From assembly GCF_009834225.1 (NCBI RefSeq), contig NZ_CP047176.1, positions 1,240,001 to 1,304,000 of the forward strand: DNA of 64,000 nucleotides. The letters run 5' to 3'. Below the pieces are notes generated by a model. That model had not been told where the DNA came from, made no database searches, and worked only from the letters and a program-made list of their open reading frames with translations. A program made the position numbers and the translations under genes. This DNA comes from Rathayibacter sp. VKM Ac-2759 (lineage in GTDB: Bacteria; Actinomycetota; Actinomycetes; Actinomycetales; Microbacteriaceae). Below are positions 35,103-43,224 of this stretch, piece after piece (within the stretch, counting starts at the first letter, position 1; the number at the start of each line of letters is the position of its first letter).

Positions 35103-35825
35103 TCAGCCGCGCGGGCCCAGGTCGACGAGGGCCTCGTCGAGGGCGGAGCGACCGCGGTCGACCGCGCCGCGCGCCTGCTCGAGAGCCGCGGCGGGGTCGG
35201 TGGCGGCGAGTCGCGCCGCCCCGGCGAGCCGGTCGGCGGTCTCCTCGGCGAGGATGCGCGGCGCGGCGGTGACCCGGTCGCCGTGGACGAGGCCGAGGAG
35301 CGAGGCGGAGCCGGCACCGAGCCGGGCGGCCGTCCGGGCGGCCTCGAAGAGCAGGAGCTGCCGCTCGGCCTGCGCCCTCGGCTCGCGGTAGCCGGCGACG
35401 ACCGCGTCCAGCACGGCGTCGGCCTCGAGGAGGAGAGCGAGGACGGCGGCGGGATCGTGCAGCGCTCCCGCCGCCCGGGCCTCGTCGGCGTCGAGCAGCA
35501 GCGCGCTGGCCGCCGCGCAGGCCGTCGCGACATCGGCCGCCGACGCGAGCTGGGCCGTCGTCCGGACGCCGGAGAGCGTGGCCGCGCGGTCGAGGTCGTC
35601 CCTGACCGAGCGCTCAAGTCCGCTGAGCTGCGCCTCGGCCCGGGCGAGCAGGCCGGTCAGCTCGTCGACGGCGTCGAGCAGACCGGCGGACCGGCCCTCG
35701 GCGACCGCGTCGAGCGCCTCGCGCAGGGGGCGCACCAGCCGCTCGGAGGAGGTGCCCGCGAGGACGGAGACGTCGGCCCGGAGGCGCTGCAGCCGCTCCG
35801 GCGGGGACGGGGGCGGCGAGGTCAC
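35103..35825 (-). CDS. Hypothetical helical protein
   Basis: A 240-residue protein, almost wholly alpha-helical, rich in Ala, Leu, Glu and Arg, without cysteines, signal peptide or membrane segment. Repeated heptad-like stretches (LLARAEAQLSGLERSVRDDLDRA, QAERQLLLFEAARTAARL) suggest coiled coils or a helical bundle. GTG 35825 has no clear ribosome-binding site, and the frame remains open further upstream with poorer sequence, so the start is uncertain. It converges on nothing and follows the arginase-like gene in the same direction with 68 bases between. Confidence 0.6.
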   Translation of the reverse strand: MTSPPPSPPERLQRLRADVSVLAGTSSERLVRPLREALDAVAEGRSAGLLDAVDELTGLLARAEAQLSGLERSVRDDLDRAATLSGVRTTAQLASAADVATACAAASALLLDADEARAAGALHDPAAVLALLLEADAVLDAVVAGYREPRAQAERQLLLFEAARTAARLGAGSASLLGLVHGDRVTAAPRILAEETADRLAGAARLAATDPAAALEQARGAVDRGRSALDEALVDLGPRG

Positions 35826-35905
35826 CCCGCGATCGTACGGGCCCCGTGTTACAGACCGTGTCGCCTCCGCTCGACCGTGCCGAGCGGGCACCGCAGGATG
35901 GACGC

Positions 35906-36661
35906 ATGCCCAGGACACTCGCCATCGTGGAGGTCGCCCGTGCGCGACCCGGTCGCGAGGAGTACCACGCCTACGTGCAGATCCTGAACGGGCGCCTGCT
36001 CGCCGCCGCCCGCGAGCTCGGCTGGGAGGCGCAGCGCTTCGCGGCCGAGGACCTCGGCACGGCGGCGCTCCTCGCCGGGACGTCCGGGGCCGACGCGATC
36101 GTCCTCGCCGGCGGTGAGGACATCGCACCCGAGCGCTACGGAGTCGAGCGCGGCTACCCGGGCGAGGGTCCGCACGCCGAGCGGGCCGACGCGGCGCAGA
36201 TCGCGCTCGTCCACCGGGCGATCGCCCGCCGCACGCCCCTGCTCGGGATCTGCCGCGGACTCCAGCTCGTCAACGTCGCGCTCGGGGGCACCCTCGTCCC
36301 CGATCTCGGACCGGAGGCGTCGCACGTGAACGCCGCAGCCCCCGCCCACGAGCGGATGCACCGCCACGACGTCGCCCTCGCGCCGGACACGGCCCTGGGC
36401 GGCCTGTTCGGCGCCGAGGTGATCGCCGTGCAGAGCGCGCACCACCAGGCCGTCGACGTGCTCGCCCCCGGCCTGCATGTGGCCGCCGTGGCCGAGGACG
36501 GTGTCGTCGAGGCGATCGAGCACCGCTCGGCGCCGGTGCTCGCGGTGCAGTGGCACCCGGAGGATCCCGCCGCGCCCGGCGATCAGCTCGGCACGCTGCT
36601 GCAGGGGCTCGCGGAGGCGACGGCGCGCGGATCCTTCGCTCCCGTCGCCCTCGCGGCCTGA
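35906..36661 (+). CDS. Class I glutamine amidotransferase-like hydrolase (gamma-Glu-GABA hydrolase, PuuD-like)
   Basis: A 251-residue hydrolase of the peptidase C26 family. Nucleophile Cys116 lies in LLGICRGLQLVNVALGGTL, and His217 with Glu219 in AVQWHPED complete the triad; GGEDIAPERYG is the usual substrate loop. It most resembles gamma-glutamyl-gamma-aminobutyrate hydrolases, so polyamine or GABA breakdown is plausible; context does not confirm it. ATG 35906 follows AGGA. It converges with the aminopeptidase P gene, 19 bases apart. Confidence 0.85.
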   Translation: MPRTLAIVEVARARPGREEYHAYVQILNGRLLAAARELGWEAQRFAAEDLGTAALLAGTSGADAIVLAGGEDIAPERYGVERGYPGEGPHAERADAAQIALVHRAIARRTPLLGICRGLQLVNVALGGTLVPDLGPEASHVNAAAPAHERMHRHDVALAPDTALGGLFGAEVIAVQSAHHQAVDVLAPGLHVAAVAEDGVVEAIEHRSAPVLAVQWHPEDPAAPGDQLGTLLQGLAEATARGSFAPVALAA

Positions 36662-36680
36662 GCCGGCGGAGCAGCCGGGG

Positions 36681-38183
36681 TCAGCCGGCCAGTCGCGCCA
36701 TCCACTCCTCGATCGCGTCGGCGGAGCGGGGGATGCCGACCGAGAGGTTCTCGGCGCCCTCGGCGGTCACGAGCACGTCGTCCTCGATGCGGACGCCGAT
36801 GCCGCGCAGCTCCTCCGGCACGGTGAGGTCGTCGGGCTGGAAGTAGAGGCCGGGCTCGATCGTGAAGACCATGCCCTCCTCGACGACGCCGTCGATGTAC
36901 ATCTCGCGGCGGGCCTTCGCGCAGTCGTGCACGTCGAGCCCGAGGTGGTGGCTGGTGCCGTGCACCATGTAGCGGCGGTGCTGCTGGTTGTCGGCCTCGA
37001 GCGCCTCCTCGGCGCTGACGGGCAGCAGCCCCCACTCGGCGGTGCGACGGGCGATGACGGCCATGGCCGCCGCGTGCACGTCGCGGAAGCGGATGCCGGG
37101 CCGGACGATCGCGAACGCGGCGTCGGCCGCCTCCCGCACCGTCTCGTGGACCCGGCGCTGCGCGTCCGTGTAGCGTCCGTCGACCGGGAACGTGCGGGTG
37201 ATGTCGGCCGTGTAGTAGCTCTCCTGCTCGACGCCCGCGTCCAGCAGCACCAGGTCGCCCGGGCGCACGGCGCCGTCGTTGCGGGTCCAGTGCAGGATGC
37301 ACGCGTGCGCTCCGGCGGCGGCGATGGTGTCGTAGCCGACCGCGTTGCCGTCGGCGCGGGCCCGGCCGTTGAAGACGCCCTCGATCAGGCGCTCGCCGCG
37401 CTCGTGCGCGACGATGCGGGGGAGGTCCGAGAGGACGTCCTCGAAGCCGCGCGCGGTCGCCGCCACCGCCGCGCGGAGCTCGGCGATCTCGTAGGCGTCC
37501 TTGACCAGGCGCAGCTCCGAGAGGTCGCGCTCGAGGGCGCCGTCGCGGTCGGAGGCGTCGGGCGCGACGCGGGCGGTGACCAGCGGGTCGGCCTCGCGCA
37601 GGAGCGCCACCGGGACGTCGTCCTCGGCGTCGAGCACGGCGTCCAGCTCGTCGATGCCCCGGGTCTCGAGCCCGAGGTCGCTCGCGACCTGCGCCAGCGA
37701 GGGCCGCGGGCCGATCCAGAACTCGCCGATCTCGGGGTTCGCGTAGAACTCGTCGGAATCGCGGCCGGCGCGCTCGCGGAAGTACAGGGTCGCGGTGTGG
37801 CCGGCGTCGCCCGGCTCGAGGACGAGCACGGCTCCCGGCTCGGAATCGGCGCCCCAGCCGGTGAGCCAGGTGAAGGCGGAGTGCGCGCGGAACGGATAGT
37901 CGGTGTCGTTCGCGCGCTGCTTCAGGCGGCCCGCCGGGACGACGACGCGGACGCCGGTGTGCAGCGCCGAGAGGCGGTCGCGGCGCCCGGCGGCGAACGC
38001 GGCCTGCTCGCGCGGCTCCGGAAGCGTCTCGGGGCGGTCGGCCCAGCCGGAGGCGATGAAGTCGCGGAAGCGGTCGGACGCCGGCGTCGTCGACCGGTTC
38101 GCCGTCGCGCGCGGCGTCGGTGCGGCGGCGGGGTCGGGCGTCGGGGTGGCGGTCTGCTGGTCCGTGTCGGTCATGACGACCAT
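36681..38183 (-). CDS. Aminopeptidase P (Xaa-Pro aminopeptidase) family
   Basis: A 500-residue metallopeptidase releasing the N-terminal residue before proline. N-terminal 50 residues are polar and disordered; then the AMP_N domain (residues about 55-190, FTWLTGWGADSEPGAVLVLEP) and the pita-bread peptidase domain with metal ligands Asp in LLDAGVEQ, Asp in TADITRTFPV, His in VHGTSHHLGLDVHD, Glu in VFTIEPGLYF and Glu in GVRIEDDVLVT. All five ligands are present. ATG 38183 is preferred over 38174 because GAGGAGGAGG precedes it. Confidence 0.93.
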   Translation of the reverse strand: MVVMTDTDQQTATPTPDPAAAPTPRATANRSTTPASDRFRDFIASGWADRPETLPEPREQAAFAAGRRDRLSALHTGVRVVVPAGRLKQRANDTDYPFRAHSAFTWLTGWGADSEPGAVLVLEPGDAGHTATLYFRERAGRDSDEFYANPEIGEFWIGPRPSLAQVASDLGLETRGIDELDAVLDAEDDVPVALLREADPLVTARVAPDASDRDGALERDLSELRLVKDAYEIAELRAAVAATARGFEDVLSDLPRIVAHERGERLIEGVFNGRARADGNAVGYDTIAAAGAHACILHWTRNDGAVRPGDLVLLDAGVEQESYYTADITRTFPVDGRYTDAQRRVHETVREAADAAFAIVRPGIRFRDVHAAAMAVIARRTAEWGLLPVSAEEALEADNQQHRRYMVHGTSHHLGLDVHDCAKARREMYIDGVVEEGMVFTIEPGLYFQPDDLTVPEELRGIGVRIEDDVLVTAEGAENLSVGIPRSADAIEEWMARLAG

Positions 38184-38227
38184 TGTCCTCCTCCTCGATC
38201 GGACCGCGGAGAGGTCCTCGACGAGCG

Positions 38228-39247
38228 TCAGGACGCGTCCTTGACCATCCCGCGCACCGAGAGCTGAGCGAGGACGGGACGGTGGTCGCTCCCGGCGTCG
38301 TCGTGGTCCTCGAGGACCGTGTAGCCCGACACGTCCCAGCGGCCCGAGAAGAGCACGTGGTCGATCGGGGCGCCGAGCACGGCGGGCAGCGACGTGGGCC
38401 ACGTCCCCACCGCCGCGGCGTTCGCGAGGGTGCCGGAGTCGGAGCAGGCGCCGAGCGCGGCGGTGCCGGGGATCCCGCTCCAGTGGTCGACGGTGGAGTT
38501 CAGGTCGCCGAGGACCACGACGTCGTCCTCGGTGCTGCAGAGCGCGGCGAGCCGGCTGAGGTCGCTGCTCCAGTCGTCCATCACCCCGGGGATCGGCGGG
38601 ACCGCGTGCACGGCCGCGATGACGGGCCGGTCGGGCGTGTCCGGCCGGGCGACGAGGGAGGCGTAGGTGCCCGTGGGGACGGTCTCGGCGTCGACCGCGT
38701 AGGTGCCGAGGGAGGCGGCGAGCAGGAGAGCGGTCCCCGCGATCCCCTCGTCGCCGGCGGCGTAGTGCACGGTCATCGGCAGCCCGGCGGCGCCGAGCGC
38801 GTCGGCGACCCCCTGCGCCGACTCCGGTGACACCTCGACGAGGGCGAGCGCGTCGACGGCGTTCTCGGCGGCGACCGCGGCGATGGTCTCGACGGGCACC
38901 GTGTCGAGCACGTTCCAGCTCAGCACCCGCAGGTCGGCGAGGCGGTGGGCCCGCGGGGGAGTGGAGTCGTACCCGCGGAACACCTGGAGCCCCGCGAGGA
39001 CCAGGGCGAAGGCGAGGCCGAGCGCGCCGACGGCGAGGGCGAGACGCCGGATCGGGCGCACGAGCACGGCGATCACGACGAGGACGACCGCGACGCCGAC
39101 CGCGGCGAGGGCGGTGGCCAGCCGGAACGACACGAGCTGGGCGAACGGCGTCTCGCGGACGATCCCGAAGAAACCGGGGGCCGCCGCCACGATCAGCACG
39201 ATCGCCACTGCGGCTGCCACCGCGAACTTCACCAGTCTCGTCCCCAT
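38228..39247 (-). CDS. Membrane-anchored endonuclease/exonuclease/phosphatase (EEP) family protein
   Basis: A 339-residue protein: three N-terminal membrane helices (residues about 8-25, 45-65 and 72-90), then an EEP domain outside the membrane. Catalytic motifs are LRVLSWNVLD (Asn), LALVEVSPES (Glu), VLGDLNSTVDHW (Asp-Asn) and AGSDHRPVLAQL (Asp-His). Substrates may be nucleic acids or phosphoesters. The domain order is typical of actinobacterial EEP membrane proteins of unknown function. Start ATG 39247. It is divergent from the PHP gene 54 bases away. Confidence 0.87.
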   Translation of the reverse strand: MGTRLVKFAVAAAVAIVLIVAAAPGFFGIVRETPFAQLVSFRLATALAAVGVAVVLVVIAVLVRPIRRLALAVGALGLAFALVLAGLQVFRGYDSTPPRAHRLADLRVLSWNVLDTVPVETIAAVAAENAVDALALVEVSPESAQGVADALGAAGLPMTVHYAAGDEGIAGTALLLAASLGTYAVDAETVPTGTYASLVARPDTPDRPVIAAVHAVPPIPGVMDDWSSDLSRLAALCSTEDDVVVLGDLNSTVDHWSGIPGTAALGACSDSGTLANAAAVGTWPTSLPAVLGAPIDHVLFSGRWDVSGYTVLEDHDDAGSDHRPVLAQLSVRGMVKDAS

Positions 39248-39301
39248 CCCGGCTCAGGTTAGGCCATCCACGCCCCGGGGGCCTGTCGGCGCGCGTCTAC
39301 G

Positions 39302-40150
39302 ATGGAGCGCATGCATGTCGCGGGAGGCCGGTTCGACCTCCACACCCACTCCCTCGTCTCGGACGGCACGGAGCCCCCCGAGGTCCTGGTGCGAGCGGCG
39401 GCCGCGGCGGGGCTCGCCGGAGTCGCCCTGACCGATCACGACTCGACGGCGGGCTGGCCGGCCGCGATCGCGGCGGCGGAGGACGCCGGCATCGAGCTGG
39501 TGCCGGGCATGGAGCTGTCCTCGCGGGCCGGCTGGGCGAGCGTGCACGTCCTCGCGTACCTCGTCGATCCGGAGGATCCGGGGCTCCTCGCCGAGACCAC
39601 GCGCATCCGCTCGGAGCGGGTCCACCGCGCCGAGGCGATCGTGACCGCGATCGGCGCCGACTACGACCTGACCTGGGACGACGTGCTCGCGCAGACGAGC
39701 CCCGGCGCCACGATCGGGCGCCCGCACATCGCCGACGCCCTGGTCGCGCGCGGGCTCGCCGCCGACCGCTCCGCCGCGTTCGCGGGGATCCTCGACTGGC
39801 GCGGCGGCTACTTCCAGCCGCACTACGCCCCCGACCCGGTGGACGCCGTGCGCCTCGTCCGCGCCGCGGGCGGAGTCCCGGTGATCGCGCACCCGGCGGC
39901 CAGCTCGCGGGGGATCGCCGTCGAGCGGATGCTCCCCGAGCTCGTCGAGGCGGGGCTCTTCGGTCTCGAGGTCGAGCACCGCGAGAACACCCGCGACGGC
40001 AGGCGGAGGCTCCTCGAGCTCGCCGAGCGCTACTCGCTGGTCACCACGGGCTCGAGCGACTACCACGGCACGGGCAAGCCGAACCGGCTGGGTGAGAACA
40101 CGACCGGCCGGGCGACGGTCGACGCGATCCGCGACGCCGCCGGCCGCTGA
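39302..40150 (+). CDS. PHP-domain phosphoesterase (RNase AM/TrpH-like)
   Basis: A 282-residue PHP hydrolase with the metal motifs FDLHTHSLVSDGT, LTDHDST, PGMELSSR (Glu), AHPAASSR and TGSSDYHGTGK. The arrangement matches RNase AM / nucleoside 3',5'-bisphosphate phosphatases (YciV/TrpH group), which trim 5' ends of RNA or hydrolyse pAp. ATG 39302 is used; 39311 would be a shorter alternative. It ends five bases before a terminator hairpin shared with the DEAD-box helicase gene. Confidence 0.87.
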   Translation: MERMHVAGGRFDLHTHSLVSDGTEPPEVLVRAAAAAGLAGVALTDHDSTAGWPAAIAAAEDAGIELVPGMELSSRAGWASVHVLAYLVDPEDPGLLAETTRIRSERVHRAEAIVTAIGADYDLTWDDVLAQTSPGATIGRPHIADALVARGLAADRSAAFAGILDWRGGYFQPHYAPDPVDAVRLVRAAGGVPVIAHPAASSRGIAVERMLPELVEAGLFGLEVEHRENTRDGRRRLLELAERYSLVTTGSSDYHGTGKPNRLGENTTGRATVDAIRDAAGR

Positions 40151-40154
40151 CGGC

Positions 40155-40186
40155 GCACCGCCCCGGGGGATCCCTCGGGGCGGTGC
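40155..40186. terminator. Bidirectional terminator between PHP and DEAD-box helicase genes
   Basis: GCACCGCCCCG (40155-40165) is perfectly complementary to 40176-40186, and the ten-base centre can extend the stem by three pairs. It fills the 42-base gap between two converging stop codons. There is no pronounced U tract on either strand. Confidence 0.7.
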
Positions 40187-40192
40187 GGTGGG

Positions 40193-41593
40193 TCAGACCT
40201 GGGTGTCGGGGCGCGGCGCGCGGTTGCGCGAGCGGGTGCGACGGCGCGGGGCGCTGTTGCCGTCGTGGTGCTCCTTGCTCTCGCTCGACGGGGCCGGGCC
40301 GGCCTGCGGGGCGGAGACCTCGGCGCTGCGGCGACGGGGCTCGCGCGGCTCGCGCTGACGGGTCGAGCGCTCGGGGCGCGCGTCGGCCTTCGCCTCGGCG
40401 GGGATCGGGGTCGGCTTGAGCCGGCCCTTCGTCCCGGCGGGGATGTCGAGGTCGGTGTAGAGGTGCGGCGACGACGAGTAGGTCTCGACCGGGTCCGGCT
40501 GGCCGAACTCGAGGGCGCGGTTGATGAGGGCCCACTTGTGCAGGTCCTCCCAGTCGACGAAGGTCACGGCGATGCCGGTCTTGCCGGCGCGGCCGGTGCG
40601 GCCGACGCGGTGCAGGTAGGTCTGGTCGTCGTCGGGGATCGTGTGGTTGATCACGTGGGTGACGTCGTTGACGTCGATGCCGCGCGCCGCCACATCGGTC
40701 GCGATGAGGATGTCCTTCTTGCCGGCCTTGAACGCCGCCATCGCCCGCTCGCGCTGCTCCTGGTTGAGGTCGCCGTGCACGGCCGCGGCGTTGAAGCCCC
40801 GGTCGTTCAGCTCCTCGACGATCCGGGCGGCCGCTCGCTTGGTGCGCGTGAAGATGACCGTCTTGCCGCGCCCCTCCGACTGGAGGATGCGGGCGATCAC
40901 CTCGTCCTTGTCGAGCGAGTGCGCCCGGTAGACGATGTGCTTGATGTTGGCCTGCGTGATGCCCTCGTCGGGGTCGGTCGCGCGGATGTGGATGGGCCGG
41001 TTCATGAAGCGGCGCGCGAGCGCGACGATCGCGCCGGGCATCGTCGCCGAGAAGAGCATGGTGTGCCGGTTCGCCGGGGTCTGGGCGAAGAGCTTCTCGA
41101 TGTCCGAGAGGAAGCCGAGGTCGAGCATCTTGTCGGCCTCGTCGAGCACCATCACCTGCACGTTCGCGAGCGACAGCAGGCGCTGACCGGCGAGGTCGAG
41201 GAGGCGGCCCGGGGTGCCGACGACGATCTGCGCGCCGGCCTTGAGCTGCTCGATCTGGCCCTCGTACGCCTTGCCGCCGTAGATCGAGACGATCTTGGTC
41301 GGCCGGTTCGAGGCGGCCAGCTCGATGTCCTCGGTGACCTGCACGGCGAGCTCGCGCGTCGGGACGACGATGAGCGCCTTGACGCCGGGCTCGGGGTCGG
41401 TGCCGAGCGCCTGGATGAGCGGGAGGCCGAACCCGAAGGTCTTGCCGGTGCCGGTCTTGGCCTGGCCGATGATGTCCTGCTTCTGCAGGGCCAGGGGGAT
41501 CGTCTGCTCCTGGATGGGGAACGGCTCGAGGATGCCCTTCGAGGCGAGGGCGGCGACGATGTCGTCGTCGATGTTCAGGTCGGAGAATGTCAC
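40193..41593 (-). CDS. DEAD-box RNA helicase
   Basis: A 466-residue ATP-dependent RNA helicase. Motifs in order: Q motif FPIQEQTIPLAL, motif I AKTGTGKT, Ia PTRELAVQ, Ib TPGRLLDL, II VLDEADKM, III SATMP, IV VIFTRTKRAAARI, V ATDVAARGIDV, VI HRVGRTGRAG. The C-terminal 90 residues are basic and Pro/Arg-rich, likely an RNA-binding tail (residues from LKPTPIPAEAK). GTG 41593 is preferred because the catalytic core follows at once; an earlier in-frame GTG at 41626 remains possible. Confidence 0.93.
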   Translation of the reverse strand: MTFSDLNIDDDIVAALASKGILEPFPIQEQTIPLALQKQDIIGQAKTGTGKTFGFGLPLIQALGTDPEPGVKALIVVPTRELAVQVTEDIELAASNRPTKIVSIYGGKAYEGQIEQLKAGAQIVVGTPGRLLDLAGQRLLSLANVQVMVLDEADKMLDLGFLSDIEKLFAQTPANRHTMLFSATMPGAIVALARRFMNRPIHIRATDPDEGITQANIKHIVYRAHSLDKDEVIARILQSEGRGKTVIFTRTKRAAARIVEELNDRGFNAAAVHGDLNQEQRERAMAAFKAGKKDILIATDVAARGIDVNDVTHVINHTIPDDDQTYLHRVGRTGRAGKTGIAVTFVDWEDLHKWALINRALEFGQPDPVETYSSSPHLYTDLDIPAGTKGRLKPTPIPAEAKADARPERSTRQREPREPRRRSAEVSAPQAGPAPSSESKEHHDGNSAPRRRTRSRNRAPRPDTQV

Positions 41594-41746
41594 GGAGGTG
41601 AGCGCCTTACGTCTTGTACGGTCCACGCCCTGTACGACTCCGGGCGCTTAGGTCACCGATCCAGCGCCGGTGACGTCCCGGCGAGTCTATCCGCCCCCGC
41701 CTCCCGGGACCCGGAGGGCGCCCCCGACGCGCTCTACACTGATCGG

Positions 41747-42466
41747 ATGGCAGCCTGGTTCCGACGTCGACGTCCCGCGGGCGACGCGCCGCGCCTCACG
41801 CCCCGCGGCGAGTCCTCGGCCAAGCGCGACCGCGTCGATCTCGCCGATCTGACCCCGGAGCTGCTGCCCTACCTCGGCCAGGTGGCCTACCTCCAGCTCG
41901 CGATCTTCGAGGCGCTCGCCCGCGCCGTCGCGTCGACGGAGGACCTCGCCGACAAGGAGGCGATCTCGGCCGCCGCCGGCACCGCGCTCGCGAAGCACCA
42001 CGCCGTGGTCGCCGAGCTGCGCCGCCGCGAGGTGGAGCCGGGGGAGGCGATGGCCCCCTTCCGTCCGGCGATCGACACCTTCGAGCACCTGACGCGCGGC
42101 GCCGACCTGCACGAGACGCTGCTCTCGGCGTACATCACCGCGGGCCTGCTCGACGACTTCTTCATCCGGCTGACCGGCGGGCTGCCGAACGACGTCGGCC
42201 CGCGGATCGCGCAGACCCTCGGAGCCGACACCGGCGTCGACGGCCTGATCGCGATCCTCCGCCGCGAGATCGCCGCCGACGACCGGCTCGGCTCGCGACT
42301 GGCCGTCTGGGGCCGCCGTCTCGTCGGCGACACCCTGCTGGTCGCGCGCTCCGCGCTGATGGGCTCGGGCAACCACGATTCCGACGAGTCGCGGATCGAG
42401 CCGGTGTTCACCGAGCTGATCGCCTCGCACACCCGTCGGATGGACGCGCTCGGCCTGACCGCCTGA
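41747..42466 (+). CDS. Ferritin-like-fold protein (MiaE_2-type)
   Basis: A 239-residue mostly helical protein, basic at the N-terminus, that matches the ferritin-like fold-containing family next to DEAD-box helicases in Microbacteriaceae. It has YLGQVAYLQLAIFEALA, a helix AKHHAVVAELRRRE with two His, FEHLTRGAD and TLLSAYITAGLLDDFFIRLT. The Glu/His residues on consecutive helices could form a di-iron site, which is not provable here. A TACACT box (41735-41740) six bases before the ATG suggests a leaderless transcript. Confidence 0.8.
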   Translation: MAAWFRRRRPAGDAPRLTPRGESSAKRDRVDLADLTPELLPYLGQVAYLQLAIFEALARAVASTEDLADKEAISAAAGTALAKHHAVVAELRRREVEPGEAMAPFRPAIDTFEHLTRGADLHETLLSAYITAGLLDDFFIRLTGGLPNDVGPRIAQTLGADTGVDGLIAILRREIAADDRLGSRLAVWGRRLVGDTLLVARSALMGSGNHDSDESRIEPVFTELIASHTRRMDALGLTA

Positions 42467-42505
42467 CGCGGCCGCGCCGCACCGTCGGACGGCGGACCGG
42501 ACCGG

Positions 42506-42808
42506 CTAGGGCGCGACCCGGCCCGCGAGCATCGCCTCGAGCGAGGCGTCGTCGCGCCGGGCGCGAGCGCGGCCGAGGCGCACGTCGACCAGGAGCACGA
42601 CGACCGCGGCGACCACCAGGGTGATCGCCCAGATCAGCCCGCCGTCCCACGCGAGGCCCGCCCAGGTCAGCCCGACCCACACGGCCGCCGCGACGATCCC
42701 GCCGATCGCGGGGACCAGGACGGAGCCGTGCAGGTGGCGGTGCGGGAGCGAGTACCGCGCGGCGAGGCCGAGGAGCACACCGCCGAGGGTGATGAAGAGG
42801 AGTTCCAT
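42506..42808 (-). CDS. Small membrane protein (hypothetical)
   Basis: A 100-residue protein with three hydrophobic segments (residues about 1-17, 27-45 and 58-76), separated by short loops, followed by a basic C-terminal tail. No known family motif was recognised. It begins at ATG 42808 with a GAGC-type weak ribosome-binding site, 21 bases after the DUF3107 gene on the same strand, suggesting co-transcription. Confidence 0.65.
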   Translation of the reverse strand: MELLFITLGGVLLGLAARYSLPHRHLHGSVLVPAIGGIVAAAVWVGLTWAGLAWDGGLIWAITLVVAAVVVLLVDVRLGRARARRDDASLEAMLAGRVAP

Positions 42809-42829
42809 GGCTCGCCCCGGTGCGAGGGT

Positions 42830-43054
42830 CTAGGCGACGAAGCCGACGCGGCGCGACTCCTCGGAGCCGACCTCGACGAAGGCGATGGTCTCGGTCGGGA
42901 TGATGTAGATCTTCCCCTTCTCGTCGCGCAGGCGGAGGACCTTGGTGCCGGCCTCGAGAGCGGTGGTCACCGTCTTCTCGACCTCGCTGACGGACATCGA
43001 GGACTCGAAGTTGAGCTCGCGCGGGGTGTTGACGATTCCGATACGGATTTCCAC
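42830..43054 (-). CDS. DUF3107 family protein
   Basis: A 74-residue protein matching the whole DUF3107 family: MEIRIGIVNTPRELNFES, then a helix SVSEVEKTVTTALEAG, then VLRLRDEKGKIYIIPTETIAFVEVGS. It is a small beta-alpha-beta-type protein found in most actinobacteria, with no known function. Its position near the repair helicase genes is typical. Confidence 0.92.
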   Translation of the reverse strand: MEIRIGIVNTPRELNFESSMSVSEVEKTVTTALEAGTKVLRLRDEKGKIYIIPTETIAFVEVGSEESRRVGFVA

Positions 43055-43224
43055 CAGCAGTGCCTTTCGGGAGGGGATGTGCTGTCACGATACGGCACCG
43101 TGCGACGGCGCCGAGGCGGGTTTCGCGCTGAGCGGACCCCGGCGTCGGGACGGGATCCGCGCGGAGCCGACCGCCCGTCGCGCAGAGCGCGAGGAGTGTC
43201 GGAGGTCTTCGTTAGCGTGGTCGC